Origin: Arthrobacter sp. TPD3018
Lineage (GTDB): Bacteria; Pseudomonadota; Alphaproteobacteria; Sphingomonadales; Sphingomonadaceae
NCBI GenBank assembly: GCA_003075315.1
Contig: QDFQ01000001.1
Location: 847,355-911,354 of the forward strand
Direction of reading: 5' to 3'
Length of the DNA: 64,000 nucleotides
The notes below the pieces were generated by a model that did not search any database, was not told the origin of the DNA, and saw nothing but the letters and a program-made list of their open reading frames with translations. The position numbers were made by a program, and so were the translations under genes. Below are positions 27,171 to 35,847 of this stretch, piece after piece. Position 1 is the stretch's first letter. Every line of letters starts with the position of its first letter.

Positions 27171-28481
27171 ATGCTGTTCGACATCGATCTGCTGCGCAAC
27201 GGCGCCTTCGGTGGTGTGCAGCCGTCGGTGAAGGGCGAGGGTGTTTGCCTGATCCACACCGCATCGCTGGCGCAAGCGGTCGATATGTTTCGGCAATCGC
27301 CCGATCTTCGGCTGCTCGCGATCGTCGATGCGCAGCGTTGCCCGGTCGGCGTCATCCGCGAACGCGACGTTCGGACCATCTTGTTCAACCCGTTCGGCCA
27401 CGCGCTGATGCAGAATCCCAGCATCGGCGGATCGCTGAAGACGTTGATTCGACCTTGCGGGACCGCCGATGCCGGGCTCGATGCCGACGCGCTCGTGCTC
27501 GCCTATCTCGATGCGGGCGGGGACGGACTGGTGCTGACCCGCGATGGCGTCTTCGATTCCGTCGTCGATGCGGCCGCGTTCGAACGGCTGTCCATCCAGC
27601 GTCGCGCGCAGGTGATGGCGGATCGCGAGGCGCGGACCGCGCGGATCGACGCAGCGGGCAAGGCCTTCACCGCCGATGTCGCGCATCTGGCGGCGGAGCT
27701 GGCCGAAGCGGCAGAGCGGATCGCGGCAATGGCGGGATTGGTGGTGACGCGCGCCGCAGCCTCCCGTCGGGACGCAGCGTCGGTGGCAGGGGCGACCAGC
27801 CAGATGGTCACCGCGCTGACCGACATCGCGGAACTCGGCCGGACGTTGGCGACGACGCTGGACAGCATCGGCGGGCAGACGGCGCGCGCTGCGGCCTTGC
27901 GCAGCGATGCGCGCGTGGCGGTGATCGCCGCGGGCGACCGCGTGACGCGGCTGGTGGAGAAGGCGGCGGCCGTCGACGACATGCTGCGCCTGATCCAGAC
28001 GATCGCCAGCCAGACCAACCTGCTCGCCCTAAACGCCGCGATCGAGGCGGCGCGCGTGGGAGAGGCGGGGCGCGGCTTTGCGGTGGTGGCGAGCGAGGTG
28101 AAGACGCTGGCGCAACAGACCGGCACGGCGGCCAAGGATATTGCGGCGCGTGTGGCGGATATGCACGGCCTGCTCGGCGACGTCGTCGGCGGCCACCGCA
28201 CGCTGGAGACGACGATGGCTGCGATCGCGGACACCGGCGTCGCGATCGAACAGGCGGTCGCCGCGCAACAGGGCGCGACCCGGCGGATCGCCAGCCATGT
28301 CGAGCAATCGGCCGAGGCCGGCCATGCGATCGACGATCGCGCGCGGGCGATCAGCGATCAGTCGGCGGCGATCGGCGACGACGTGTCGGGGCTTCAGGCG
28401 GTGTCGCGAACGCTGGCCGAATCCACCGGCCGTCTCCAGTCGCGGGCCCGCAGCTTCGTGCAACTCACCGCGTCGCTGTAG
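27171..28481 (+). CDS. Soluble methyl-accepting chemotaxis protein with N-terminal CBS-like region
   Basis: This 436-residue chemoreceptor has no membrane segment. Residues 1-140 look like a CBS pair ([20 protein letters not shown] and a second, weaker copy near [13 protein letters not shown]), which usually binds nucleotides. The rest is a coiled-coil signalling domain with the hairpin tip [20 protein letters not shown] at about residue 285, where CheA and CheW dock. It probably senses a cytoplasmic metabolite. The che genes lie 12 kb downstream. Confidence 0.9.
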   Translation: MLFDIDLLRNGAFGGVQPSVKGEGVCLIHTASLAQAVDMFRQSPDLRLLAIVDAQRCPVGVIRERDVRTILFNPFGHALMQNPSIGGSLKTLIRPCGTADAGLDADALVLAYLDAGGDGLVLTRDGVFDSVVDAAAFERLSIQRRAQVMADREARTARIDAAGKAFTADVAHLAAELAEAAERIAAMAGLVVTRAAASRRDAASVAGATSQMVTALTDIAELGRTLATTLDSIGGQTARAAALRSDARVAVIAAGDRVTRLVEKAAAVDDMLRLIQTIASQTNLLALNAAIEAARVGEAGRGFAVVASEVKTLAQQTGTAAKDIAARVADMHGLLGDVVGGHRTLETTMAAIADTGVAIEQAVAAQQGATRRIASHVEQSAEAGHAIDDRARAISDQSAAIGDDVSGLQAVSRTLAESTGRLQSRARSFVQLTASL

Positions 28482-28484
28482 GCG

Positions 28485-28670
28485 TCAGCGTAGCTTGGCG
28501 ATCGACAGGCCATCGGCCTTGGCGCGATCCTTGGTCGATTCCTCGCTGCGTTTCAGCGCCTTGGCGATTGCCTTCAGCGCCATGCCCTTTTTGGCGAGCG
28601 TGTGCAGCTTCTGGATCTCGTCCGCCGTCCAGGGCTGGCGATGGCGTTCGAACGTTTCCCCCTTGGCCAT
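28485..28670 (-). CDS. Small basic protein with helix-turn-helix-like repeat, unknown function
   Basis: A 61-residue Lys-rich protein resembling a SANT/Myb-type or HTH fold (WTADEIQKLHTLAKKGMALK then AIAKALKRSEESTKDRA). It could bind DNA, but its size gives little to go on. Its ATG overlaps the stop of the upstream MAPEG gene (ATGA), so the two are co-translated. It ends convergently four bases from the chemoreceptor gene. Confidence 0.72.
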   Translation of the reverse strand: MAKGETFERHRQPWTADEIQKLHTLAKKGMALKAIAKALKRSEESTKDRAKADGLSIAKLR

Positions 28671-29095
28671 CAGAACACCGCCAGCGCGGCGTGGAGGGTG
28701 AGCGCGACGAGCGCGAGCGTGGAAGCGAGGAACAGCATGAAGCGGGGCAATACGCGATTGACCGTCGCCTGCACCAGCGAATGCGCGATCCGCAGGCCGA
28801 CATAGGCCCAGGCGATCGCCGCATTGGGGCCATCGCCCGTGCCGCTGAGCGCGATGACGGTGCAAACCGCGTAGAATAACGTCGGCTGCTCCATCAGGTG
28901 ATTGTAATTGTGCGCCTTCCACTGGATGTGTCTGGGCAGCGCACGGTCGGCGTCGGCGGCGGTGGAACCGACCAGCTTGCCCATGTCGACCCCCGCCGCC
29001 TTCATGGCGGGCATGCGCGTCGCCATCATCCAGACGAACATCACCAGTGTCCAGGCGATGAGTGCCACCATCGGCCGCAGGATGTCGCTGTGCAT
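28670..29095 (-). CDS. MAPEG family membrane protein
   Basis: This 141-residue protein has four hydrophobic segments and the NYNHLMEQPTLFYAV motif of the MAPEG family (membrane-associated proteins in eicosanoid and glutathione metabolism). Bacterial members bind glutathione-like ligands or are of unknown role. It is followed by a coupled 61-residue protein gene and is divergent from the SDR gene at 29207. Confidence 0.9.
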   Translation of the reverse strand: MHSDILRPMVALIAWTLVMFVWMMATRMPAMKAAGVDMGKLVGSTAADADRALPRHIQWKAHNYNHLMEQPTLFYAVCTVIALSGTGDGPNAAIAWAYVGLRIAHSLVQATVNRVLPRFMLFLASTLALVALTLHAALAVF

Positions 29096-29206
29096 GTTGT
29101 CCCCTCCGTTGGGAGCAGAAGCTGACGGAAAGCGTTTCGCCCCGCAACCTTTTCATATCGGTGGCCCCGGCATTCCGCCGCGCCCCGCAGCCAAGGACGA
29201 CGCGCA

Positions 29207-29980
29207 ATGAATCAGACCGGCAATACGATCCTGATTACCGGCGGAGGTTCCGGCATCGGCGCGGCGCTGGCGCAGCGCTGGCACGATGCGGGCAACACCG
29301 TCATCATCGCAGGGCGCCGGCAGGAGGCGCTGGACGAGGTCGCGCAGGGGCGCGACGCCATCCATACGATGACGATCGACGTCGATAGCGCCGAGGGCGT
29401 CGCCGACTTCGCCAAGCGGGTGATCGAGGCGCATCCCGACCTCAACGTGCTGGTCAACAATGCGGGCATCATGCGCTTCGAGACGCTGGAGACGCAGCGC
29501 GACCTGTCCGATGCCGAGGCGACGGTCACGACCAATCTGCTGGGGCCGATCCGGCTGACCAATGCGCTGATCGATCACCTGACTGCGAAGGACGATGCGG
29601 TGATCGTCAACGTGACCTCCGGCCTCGCCTTCGTGCCGCTGGTCGATGCGCCGACCTATTGCGCGACCAAGGCGGCGATCCACAGCTACACGCTGTCGCT
29701 GCGCAATGCGCTGGACGGCAAGGTCGAGGTGATCGAGCTCGCCCCGCCGGGCGTGCAGACGACGCTGACGCCCGGGCAGGAGAAGCGCTCGATGTACCAG
29801 CCGCTCGACGATTTCGCCGACGAGGTCATGCGGCTGTTCGACGAGCAGTCGACGCCTAAGGAGATCCTGGTCGAGCGCGTCCGTGGCTTCCGCAACGCCG
29901 AACGCAACGGCAATTTCGACGCGACGATGCAACAGCTCAACGACTTCGCCCGCAAGGCGCGGGAGGAGGGGAACGCTTAA
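29207..29980 (+). CDS. Short-chain dehydrogenase/reductase, DltE-like
   Basis: A 257-residue classical SDR with the NAD(P)-binding TGGGSGIGAA (11-20), NNAGIM, and the catalytic Tyr-x3-Lys in YCATKAA near residue 152. The C-terminal region resembles DltE/YciK-type oxidoreductases. The substrate cannot be told. It is divergent from the MAPEG gene and followed by a long palindromic repeat. Confidence 0.87.
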   Translation: MNQTGNTILITGGGSGIGAALAQRWHDAGNTVIIAGRRQEALDEVAQGRDAIHTMTIDVDSAEGVADFAKRVIEAHPDLNVLVNNAGIMRFETLETQRDLSDAEATVTTNLLGPIRLTNALIDHLTAKDDAVIVNVTSGLAFVPLVDAPTYCATKAAIHSYTLSLRNALDGKVEVIELAPPGVQTTLTPGQEKRSMYQPLDDFADEVMRLFDEQSTPKEILVERVRGFRNAERNGNFDATMQQLNDFARKAREEGNA

Positions 29981-29984
29981 CGTC

Positions 29985-30062
29985 CGTCATTGCGAGCGCA
30001 AGCGAAGCAATCCAGGGCGTCCTGGTCCGGCCCTGGATTGCCGCGCTTCGCTCGCAATGACG
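29985..30062. repeat. Palindromic repeat, GTCATTGCGAGCG subtype
   Basis: Left arm 29985-30018 (starts CGTCATTGCGAGCG, ends ATCCAGGGC) is the near-exact reverse complement of right arm 30030-30062, with an 11-base centre. This form is widespread in many proteobacteria. It lies between two convergent genes. Confidence 0.88.
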
Positions 30063-30091
30063 GAGGGTTGGGTCGTCGTGCCCGGCCGATA

Positions 30092-30126
30092 CGAAAAGGG
30101 CGCCCCCGGATGAACGGGGGCGCCCT
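30092..30126 (-). terminator. Intrinsic terminator of the deoxyhypusine synthase-like gene
   Basis: A perfect 12-bp GC-rich stem (AGGGCGCCCCCG with its complement) and 6-base loop is followed on the minus strand by TTTT. It lies 24 bases past the stop of the gene at 30151. Confidence 0.88.
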
Positions 30127-30150
30127 CTGTCGTTGGCCGTAAAGGCCGAC

Positions 30151-31233
30151 TTACTTGTCGAACAGCTTGCCCCAGCGGTGGACCGGGCGGTCCTTCCACA
30201 GGCCACGGTGATAGGCGTCGGAGGCCAGCAGCGGCATCACGCTGCTCGCTTCCGCGAACACCATCTGTTCGATGCCGGTGTTCACCTTGCCCCAGCTGGC
30301 GGCTTCCTGCAGCGTCGAGGACGAGCAGGCGCCGTCGCGGACGTCGGCGACGGTGATCTGCACGGCATACTTGTGTACCTGGACGTCGTCGTGACCCAGG
30401 ATCTCGGCGCAGACGACCGTGTCCTGGATGAAGTTCTTCGGCACGCCGCCGCCGATCATCAGCAGGCCGGTGGTGCCGGCTTCGATCTTGATTTCGGTCA
30501 GCTCGCGGAAGTCGGCGACCGCGTCGATCATGACGTAGGGCTTGCCCGCCTTGGCGGCATCGACCTGATGCTTGACGAGGCCGAAGCCTGCCGACGAATC
30601 GACGAACGCCGGGCAGAAGATCGGCACGTCATGCTCGTAGGCGAGCTTGACGAGGCTGTTCTCCTTCTTGCCGTGCTCGACCAGATACTTGCCCATCTCG
30701 CGGATGAAGGCACGCGAGCTGTACGGGCCGGCCGGCAGCGATTCCGCGATCTCGAAGATCGTGTGGTCGACGTGCTGCAGCGCCTCTTCGTCGATGTACG
30801 TGTCGTAGATGCGGTCGATGTAGAGCGAGCGCAGCGTATCGTCGTCGGGGATTTCCAGCGCCTGATAGTGCTTGTGGCCGAGGCCCTCAAAGAAATCCAT
30901 GTCGACGATGGTCGCGCCGGTGGCGACGATGCCGTCGACCATGTTGTTCTTCACCAGCTCGGCATACAGGTCCATGCAGCCGCCGGCCGAGGTCGAACCC
31001 GCGATGACGAGGAAGATCGAGCAGTCCTTGTCGGCCAGCATCTGGTTGTAGATGTTGGTCGCGCGACCCAGGTCGCGGCTCGTGAAGCTCATGTCCGCCA
31101 TCGCCTCGACGATCGGGCGCGCGTCGAAGCTCTTGATGTCGATGTGCTTGACCTGCTTCGACAGCAGCTCGGCCTTGCGGGTGTCGTTGATCGGCGCGTT
31201 GGCGCCTGCGGTCTTGGTGAGGGTGTCGGTCAT
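30151..31233 (-). CDS. Deoxyhypusine synthase-like protein, probable homospermidine synthase
   Basis: This 360-residue protein is of the deoxyhypusine synthase family, with NAD-binding segments (GSTSAGGCMDLY, GATIVDMDFFEG) and a SWGK motif near residue 327 that holds the catalytic lysine position. Bacteria lack eIF5A, so the enzyme is likely to transfer an aminobutyl group to putrescine, giving homospermidine, the main polyamine of many sphingomonads. The adjacent ornithine decarboxylase would supply putrescine. The start ATG 31231-31233 has AAAGG upstream; a TTG further up is less likely. The function is inferred. Confidence 0.83.
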   Translation of the reverse strand: MTDTLTKTAGANAPINDTRKAELLSKQVKHIDIKSFDARPIVEAMADMSFTSRDLGRATNIYNQMLADKDCSIFLVIAGSTSAGGCMDLYAELVKNNMVDGIVATGATIVDMDFFEGLGHKHYQALEIPDDDTLRSLYIDRIYDTYIDEEALQHVDHTIFEIAESLPAGPYSSRAFIREMGKYLVEHGKKENSLVKLAYEHDVPIFCPAFVDSSAGFGLVKHQVDAAKAGKPYVMIDAVADFRELTEIKIEAGTTGLLMIGGGVPKNFIQDTVVCAEILGHDDVQVHKYAVQITVADVRDGACSSSTLQEAASWGKVNTGIEQMVFAEASSVMPLLASDAYHRGLWKDRPVHRWGKLFDK

Positions 31234-31351
31234 GGTTCGCCTTTGGCTATCCAATACCCGTCGTCATTCACTGTTGGGGACGCGGAAACCCAATGATCTC
31301 CCCCCGCGCAGGCGCGCGAGGGGAGGGAAAGGATCGATTACGGTAGGGGCG

Positions 31352-32593
31352 TTACAGCTTGACGACGTTGCCCGCACGCTGTTCCGCGACGAGGCGGTCC
31401 TCGGCGTAGACCGACAGCATCGGCTCATCGGTCACGACGACCGTGTCGCCGGTGCCGAAGCCGTTGAAGCCGGTGCGCATGGCCTGGCCATAGGCGCCGA
31501 GCATGCCGATCTCGAAATAATCGCCGGTGTTCGTATCCGCGGGCAACGGGAACGGACCAGCCATATAGTCGAGATCGTCGCAGGTCGGACCCCAGAAGGC
31601 GAAGTCCATGTCGCGTGCGTCCGATTCCGGCTCGCGCAGCAGCTGCACCGGATACTTCCAGCCGATATGCGCCGCATCGAACAGCGTGCCATAGGCGCCG
31701 TCGTTGATGTACAGCTCATGCCCGCGGCGACGCTCCACGCGCACCACGACCGAGGCATATTCGGCACACAGCGCACGGCCCGGTTCGGCCCACAATTCGG
31801 CCGAGTAGCTGACCGGCAGGCTTTCGAACGCGCGATGGATCGTTTCGAAGAAACGCTCCAGCGGCGGCGGGGTCATGCCCGGATAGGCCGAGGGGAAGCC
31901 GCCGCCGACGTCGATGACGTCGACCGTCACCGCCGCATCGACGATGGCCGCGCGCACCCGCTCCATCGCGTTCGAATAGGCGTCGGGCGACATCGTCTGG
32001 CTGCCGACGTGGAAGCAGATGCCCAGCGCGTCCGCCACCTGGCGGGTCGCGATCAGCAACTCCTTCGCCTCCGCCTGACCGACACCGAACTTCGAACCGA
32101 GGCTCAGCTTGGCATATTCGGACGAGACGCGCAGGCGCACGCACAGCGTCAGGTCGGTCGCGCCCTGCGTGGCCCGGACGATCTTCGCCAGCTCTTCCAG
32201 GCAATCGAGCGAAAAGGTCTTCACGCCGTGGACGAAATACGCCTCGGCGATCGCCTCTTCCGACTTCACCGGATGCATGAAGCAGCAGGTGGCATCCGGC
32301 AGCGTCGCCTTCACCAGACGCACTTCCGCGATCGATGCGGTGTCGTAATGCGTGATGCCGTTGTCCCACAGGATCTGGAGCAACGCGGGCGTCGGGTTCG
32401 CCTTCACCGCATACATCGGACGACCCGGAAACTTCTCGACGAAGAATCGGGCGGCCCGCGCGGCAGCGTGCGGACGGACGAGCGTCACCGGATCGACCGG
32501 GCGACTCTGAGCGATGTCGATGCCCCCACCGAGAACGGAGGAACGGGCGGTCGAGAGGGGCGCTAACCCCAGCGCGCTATGGTGCTTGGCCAA
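31352..32593 (-). CDS. Ornithine/lysine-type PLP decarboxylase (fold type III)
   Basis: A 413-residue decarboxylase with the PLP lysine in MYAVKANPTP (Lys64), GGGFPSAYPG for phosphate binding, and the active-site GPTCDDLD near residue 345, typical of eukaryote-like ornithine decarboxylases. It would convert ornithine to putrescine in the cytoplasm. It lies 118 bases upstream of the deoxyhypusine synthase-like gene on the same strand, and the pair probably makes putrescine and homospermidine. Confidence 0.9.
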   Translation of the reverse strand: MAKHHSALGLAPLSTARSSVLGGGIDIAQSRPVDPVTLVRPHAAARAARFFVEKFPGRPMYAVKANPTPALLQILWDNGITHYDTASIAEVRLVKATLPDATCCFMHPVKSEEAIAEAYFVHGVKTFSLDCLEELAKIVRATQGATDLTLCVRLRVSSEYAKLSLGSKFGVGQAEAKELLIATRQVADALGICFHVGSQTMSPDAYSNAMERVRAAIVDAAVTVDVIDVGGGFPSAYPGMTPPPLERFFETIHRAFESLPVSYSAELWAEPGRALCAEYASVVVRVERRRGHELYINDGAYGTLFDAAHIGWKYPVQLLREPESDARDMDFAFWGPTCDDLDYMAGPFPLPADTNTGDYFEIGMLGAYGQAMRTGFNGFGTGDTVVVTDEPMLSVYAEDRLVAEQRAGNVVKL

Positions 32594-32732
32594 TTCAAGG
32601 GACCTCCAATTGCCTTACGGCATACGGTGACAAAAGCTGCCTTGCGGTTGGAAGTCCCATGGGGCAGCGGAGGCGCGATCTATGGTTGCTTGGCCTGCAT
32701 GTAAAGTGGCTGATCGCACGAAAGGACGAAAA

Positions 32733-33695
32733 GTGACGATTTTGCGACAGCCGACGCGGGCGGGGGTGCGGGACGCGGCCGAAAAGATCGCGCGAATACT
32801 GCCGGCGACGCCGCTTTATGTGCACGAAATCAAGGGGATGAAGGTCGCCTTCAAGGCGGAATCCTTGCAGCCCATCGGCGCGTTCAAAATCCGCGGCGCA
32901 TGGCATCGGTTGACCGCATTGGACGCGGAATCGCGTGCCCGCGGCGTCGTCGCCTTCTCCAGCGGCAACCACGCGCAGGGAATCGCCTGGGCGGCGAAGA
33001 CGCTGGGGATGCCGGCGACGATCGTGATGCCGGCCGACGCGCCCCGCGCCAAGCTGGAGGGCACGCTGGCGCTGGGGGCGGAGGTAGTCCGCTATGACCG
33101 GGCGACGGAAAGCCGCGAGGTCATCGCGGCGCGGCTGGCGGAGGCGCGGGGAGCGACCTTGGTGCCGAGTTTCGACGACCCCTGGGTGATCGAGGGGCAG
33201 GGGAGTGCGGGGATCGAGGCGGAGGCGCAGATGGCGGCGCTGGGCCTCGGCGCGCCGAGCCGCGTCGTGGTGCCGTGCGGTGGCGGCGGCTTGTCCGCAG
33301 GGTTGGCGCTGGCGCTGAAGGATGCGGCGATCACCGTCGTGGAACCCGAGGGCTGGGACGACATGCGCCGCAGCCTGGAGGCGTCATGGATCGAGCCGGT
33401 CGGCCCGAACCCGCCGCCGACCGCTTGCGACGCATTGCAAACGCCGCGCGTATCGCCGCTAACCTTCGACGTGCTCGCACGCCGCGACGCGACCGGCGTC
33501 GCGGTCAGCGAGGCGGAGACCGCGGCCGCGCAACGCTGGGCGGCGGAGCGTCTGCGGCTGGTGGTCGAACCGGGCGGCGCGGTGGGACTGGCCGCGGTAC
33601 TGGCGGGGAAGGTCGCCGTGGAGCCGGGGCTGCTGGTGATTCTGTCCGGCGGCAACGTCGACATCGACGCCTATGCCCGGGCGATCGCGGGGTAG
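32733..33695 (+). CDS. Serine/threonine dehydratase family PLP enzyme
   Basis: A 320-residue fold-type II PLP enzyme. GAFKIRGA carries the PLP lysine (near residue 52), SSGNHAQG contacts the cofactor and CGGGGLSAG binds its phosphate. Without an ACT regulatory domain it resembles catabolic threonine dehydratase or serine racemase rather than IlvA. The GTG at 32733 has AAAGGA upstream and gives a normal N-terminus. It is divergent from the decarboxylase gene. Confidence 0.86.
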   Translation: MTILRQPTRAGVRDAAEKIARILPATPLYVHEIKGMKVAFKAESLQPIGAFKIRGAWHRLTALDAESRARGVVAFSSGNHAQGIAWAAKTLGMPATIVMPADAPRAKLEGTLALGAEVVRYDRATESREVIAARLAEARGATLVPSFDDPWVIEGQGSAGIEAEAQMAALGLGAPSRVVVPCGGGGLSAGLALALKDAAITVVEPEGWDDMRRSLEASWIEPVGPNPPPTACDALQTPRVSPLTFDVLARRDATGVAVSEAETAAAQRWAAERLRLVVEPGGAVGLAAVLAGKVAVEPGLLVILSGGNVDIDAYARAIAG

Positions 33696-33740
33696 CCCCC
33701 CTTCGTCATCCCGGCGAGCGCCGGATTGAGGAGAAGGGGC
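33695..33740. terminator. Bidirectional hairpin between threonine dehydratase and mtgA
   Basis: GCCCC..TTC pairs with GAAGGGGC around an inner stem CCGGCGAGCGCCGG. It contains CGTCATCCCGGCG, a half copy of the dispersed palindromic repeat. It separates two convergent genes and may terminate both. Confidence 0.5.
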
Positions 33741-33743
33741 GCC

Positions 33744-34427
33744 TCAGAACCCCTTGCCGAGGCAGCTATCCAACCCATTGCGCTTCACCACGCCGACATA
33801 GCGTGCCAGCGCATTGCCGTGTCGCCGCACGAACCCGCGCGGGTCGATCGCAGCGCGTTTCTTGGGCAGCGGCAGCACCGCGGCGATCCGGCCCGCCTCG
33901 GTCGGCGACAGGTGCGTCGCGTCATGGTCGAAATAGCGGAGCGCGGCGGCATCCGCGCCATAGGTGCCGATCCCCGTCTCGGCGACGTTGAGGTACACCT
34001 CCATGATCCGCCTTTTGCCCCACAGGGTCTCGATCAGGACGGTGAAATAGGCCTCCAGCGCTTTGCGCGCATAGCCGCCGCCCTGGAACAGGAACACGTT
34101 CTTGGCGGTCTGCTGGCTGATCGTCGATCCGCCGCGCAGCCTTTTGCCCTGCGCGTTGCTGTAGGCTGCGCTGGCGATCCCCTTCCAGTCGAACCCATGG
34201 TGCGAGCAGAAGCGCGCGTCTTCGCCCGCGATGGCGGCGCGTGCCATGTCCGGGTCCATCTCCGACAGCGGCATCCATTGCTTGGTGACGCTGCGTCCGC
34301 CGAGCAGATCGCCCATCATCGTCCAGGTGAAGGGCACGGGCACGAAGCGGAAGATGCCGACCATCAGTACCGACACGATGACGAACGCCAGCACGGCTTT
34401 CAGCAGGATACGGAGGATGCGGCTCAT
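33744..34427 (-). CDS. mtgA: Monofunctional peptidoglycan glycosyltransferase
   Basis: MtgA polymerises lipid II glycan strands at the periplasmic face. The 227-residue protein has one N-terminal membrane anchor (about 8-28) and a GT51 domain with EDARFCSHHGFDW (catalytic Glu), GGSTISQQTAKN and EVYLNVAETG. It has no transpeptidase domain. It lies nine bases after the amine-oxidase gene on the same strand, probably in one transcript reading from rpoH. Confidence 0.94.
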   Translation of the reverse strand: MSRILRILLKAVLAFVIVSVLMVGIFRFVPVPFTWTMMGDLLGGRSVTKQWMPLSEMDPDMARAAIAGEDARFCSHHGFDWKGIASAAYSNAQGKRLRGGSTISQQTAKNVFLFQGGGYARKALEAYFTVLIETLWGKRRIMEVYLNVAETGIGTYGADAAALRYFDHDATHLSPTEAGRIAAVLPLPKKRAAIDPRGFVRRHGNALARYVGVVKRNGLDSCLGKGF

Positions 34428-34436
34428 CGCCGCGCT

Positions 34437-35846
34437 TTACGGGGCGGGGTGCTCCGGCATCAAGCCCAGGATCGCGGCCGCGGCGTCGGCGCCGGTCTGG
34501 TACGCGCCGTGGGCGGTTGAAAAGTCGTGCGCCGAACAGGCCTCGCCGACGAAGAACAGCCGGTCGTCGACGGGCGTCGCCAGCGCTGCCCGCGCCCCCG
34601 CATGGCCGACCGCCGCATGGCTGTAGCTGCCGTGGATATGCGCCGCGTCCCGCCAGCGCGTCGCGCCGAGCGGATGCAGCCGCCGCCGCCAGTCGCTGCC
34701 GAGCAGGGCGACCAGCTCACGAATCGCGAAGTCGATCGCCGCCCGCTCGTCCGCCATCCCCTCCGCGCAGGATCCGCCGAAGAAACTTTCGATGATCGGC
34801 AGCCCGAACGGTGACAGCCGGTGGCTGGCGGTGCAGGCGCTGTGCGGGTTGCCGGTCAGGTGGGCATGTGCCGGCCATTCGGGCGTGTCGACGGCGAGGA
34901 ACACCTTGTCCGCCAGGCCAAGTGGCAGGTTCGCCGCCGCCTGCTGCTTGTCGGGCAGCGGTGGGTCGAACACGAGACCTTCGTACGCCGTCGTCGGCAG
35001 CGCGAGAATGACCCGCGCCGCCTCGATTGTCCCCGCAGGCGTGTCGAGCCGGATCGTCGTCCCGCGATGGTCGATCCGCGTGACGGGCGTGTCGAGCCGC
35101 ACCGGCAGCCCGCGCGCATGGCCGACGATCAGCGTGCCGTAACCATCGGGCAGCGCCCAATTGTCGTCGGTCGCCGCATCTTCGTATGCGGCCCAATCGT
35201 GCAGCGACACGTGGTCCAGCGGCGCGCCATTGGCATAGCCAGAGATGGCGTCGATCATCGGCCGCCACGGATCGTTCGCAGCGACGAAATCCGACAGCGG
35301 GCGGTCAGGACCGTGGAGCGCGGCATGCGCGGCGGTTTCGAACCGGTCGTAGGCTTCGCCGAAGGCGCGTTGCTCGTCAGGCGGAAAGCCCAGGTCGCGC
35401 CATTGCACGCCCCAATTGGGGGACGACCGGTCGATGGTTACGCCGGCGTCCTCGGCGATCTGGGGCCAAGGGTTGCGCTTGGCAGAGTGGAGCCAGCCGC
35501 AGCCGGCGTCGACGGTGATCGTGCGGTCCGACGTACCGTTGGGGGCATCAGCCAGCGGCGTAACCGCAGCGCGGGCTGGGGTCGTCTTCGGCAGGAGCGA
35601 AGGATCAGCCAAGCGGGAGATCCCAGCCTGCGCTGGGATGACGGTGTGGGGCCGGGGTGACGGCGTAAGTGAGGCAAGGGCCGTACGCCCATCAAGCGAC
35701 AAGCGCACGCTCCGTGCCCGCCCACCAAGGCGGTCGCCCGCCTCGACCAGCAATACCTCGGCACCCGCGTCGTGCAGCGCCCGCGCTGCGGCGATGCCGG
35801 CCGCACCGCCGCCGACGACGACGGTCAGGCCGGCCGGCACGCTCAC
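34437..35846 (-). CDS. FAD-dependent amine oxidase family protein with inserted repeat-derived segment
   Basis: A 469-residue flavin oxidase with the N-terminal dinucleotide motif VGGGAAGIAAARAL (11-24), the GGRARS motif, a substrate-binding middle and the C-terminal FAD motif FVGEACS. Residues about 55-109 are an insertion between GGRARSVRLSLDG and TVDAGCGWLH; it includes VIPAQAGIS, a typical translation of the palindromic repeat found in the DNA here (35561-35643). The frame is kept, so the protein may still fold. Substrate unknown. Its start is one base after the rpoH stop. Confidence 0.85.
   Translation of the reverse strand: MSVPAGLTVVVGGGAAGIAAARALHDAGAEVLLVEAGDRLGGRARSVRLSLDGRTALASLTPSPRPHTVIPAQAGISRLADPSLLPKTTPARAAVTPLADAPNGTSDRTITVDAGCGWLHSAKRNPWPQIAEDAGVTIDRSSPNWGVQWRDLGFPPDEQRAFGEAYDRFETAAHAALHGPDRPLSDFVAANDPWRPMIDAISGYANGAPLDHVSLHDWAAYEDAATDDNWALPDGYGTLIVGHARGLPVRLDTPVTRIDHRGTTIRLDTPAGTIEAARVILALPTTAYEGLVFDPPLPDKQQAAANLPLGLADKVFLAVDTPEWPAHAHLTGNPHSACTASHRLSPFGLPIIESFFGGSCAEGMADERAAIDFAIRELVALLGSDWRRRLHPLGATRWRDAAHIHGSYSHAAVGHAGARAALATPVDDRLFFVGEACSAHDFSTAHGAYQTGADAAAAILGLMPEHPAP
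35561..35643. repeat. Palindromic repeat inside a coding sequence
   Basis: On the minus strand this reads CGTCATCCCAGCGCAGGCTG at one end and an inverted, degenerate copy (GACCCCAGCCCGCGCTGC) at the other, the same family as the elements at 9085 and 47065. It lies in frame inside the amine oxidase gene. Confidence 0.82.
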
Positions 35847-35847
35847 C

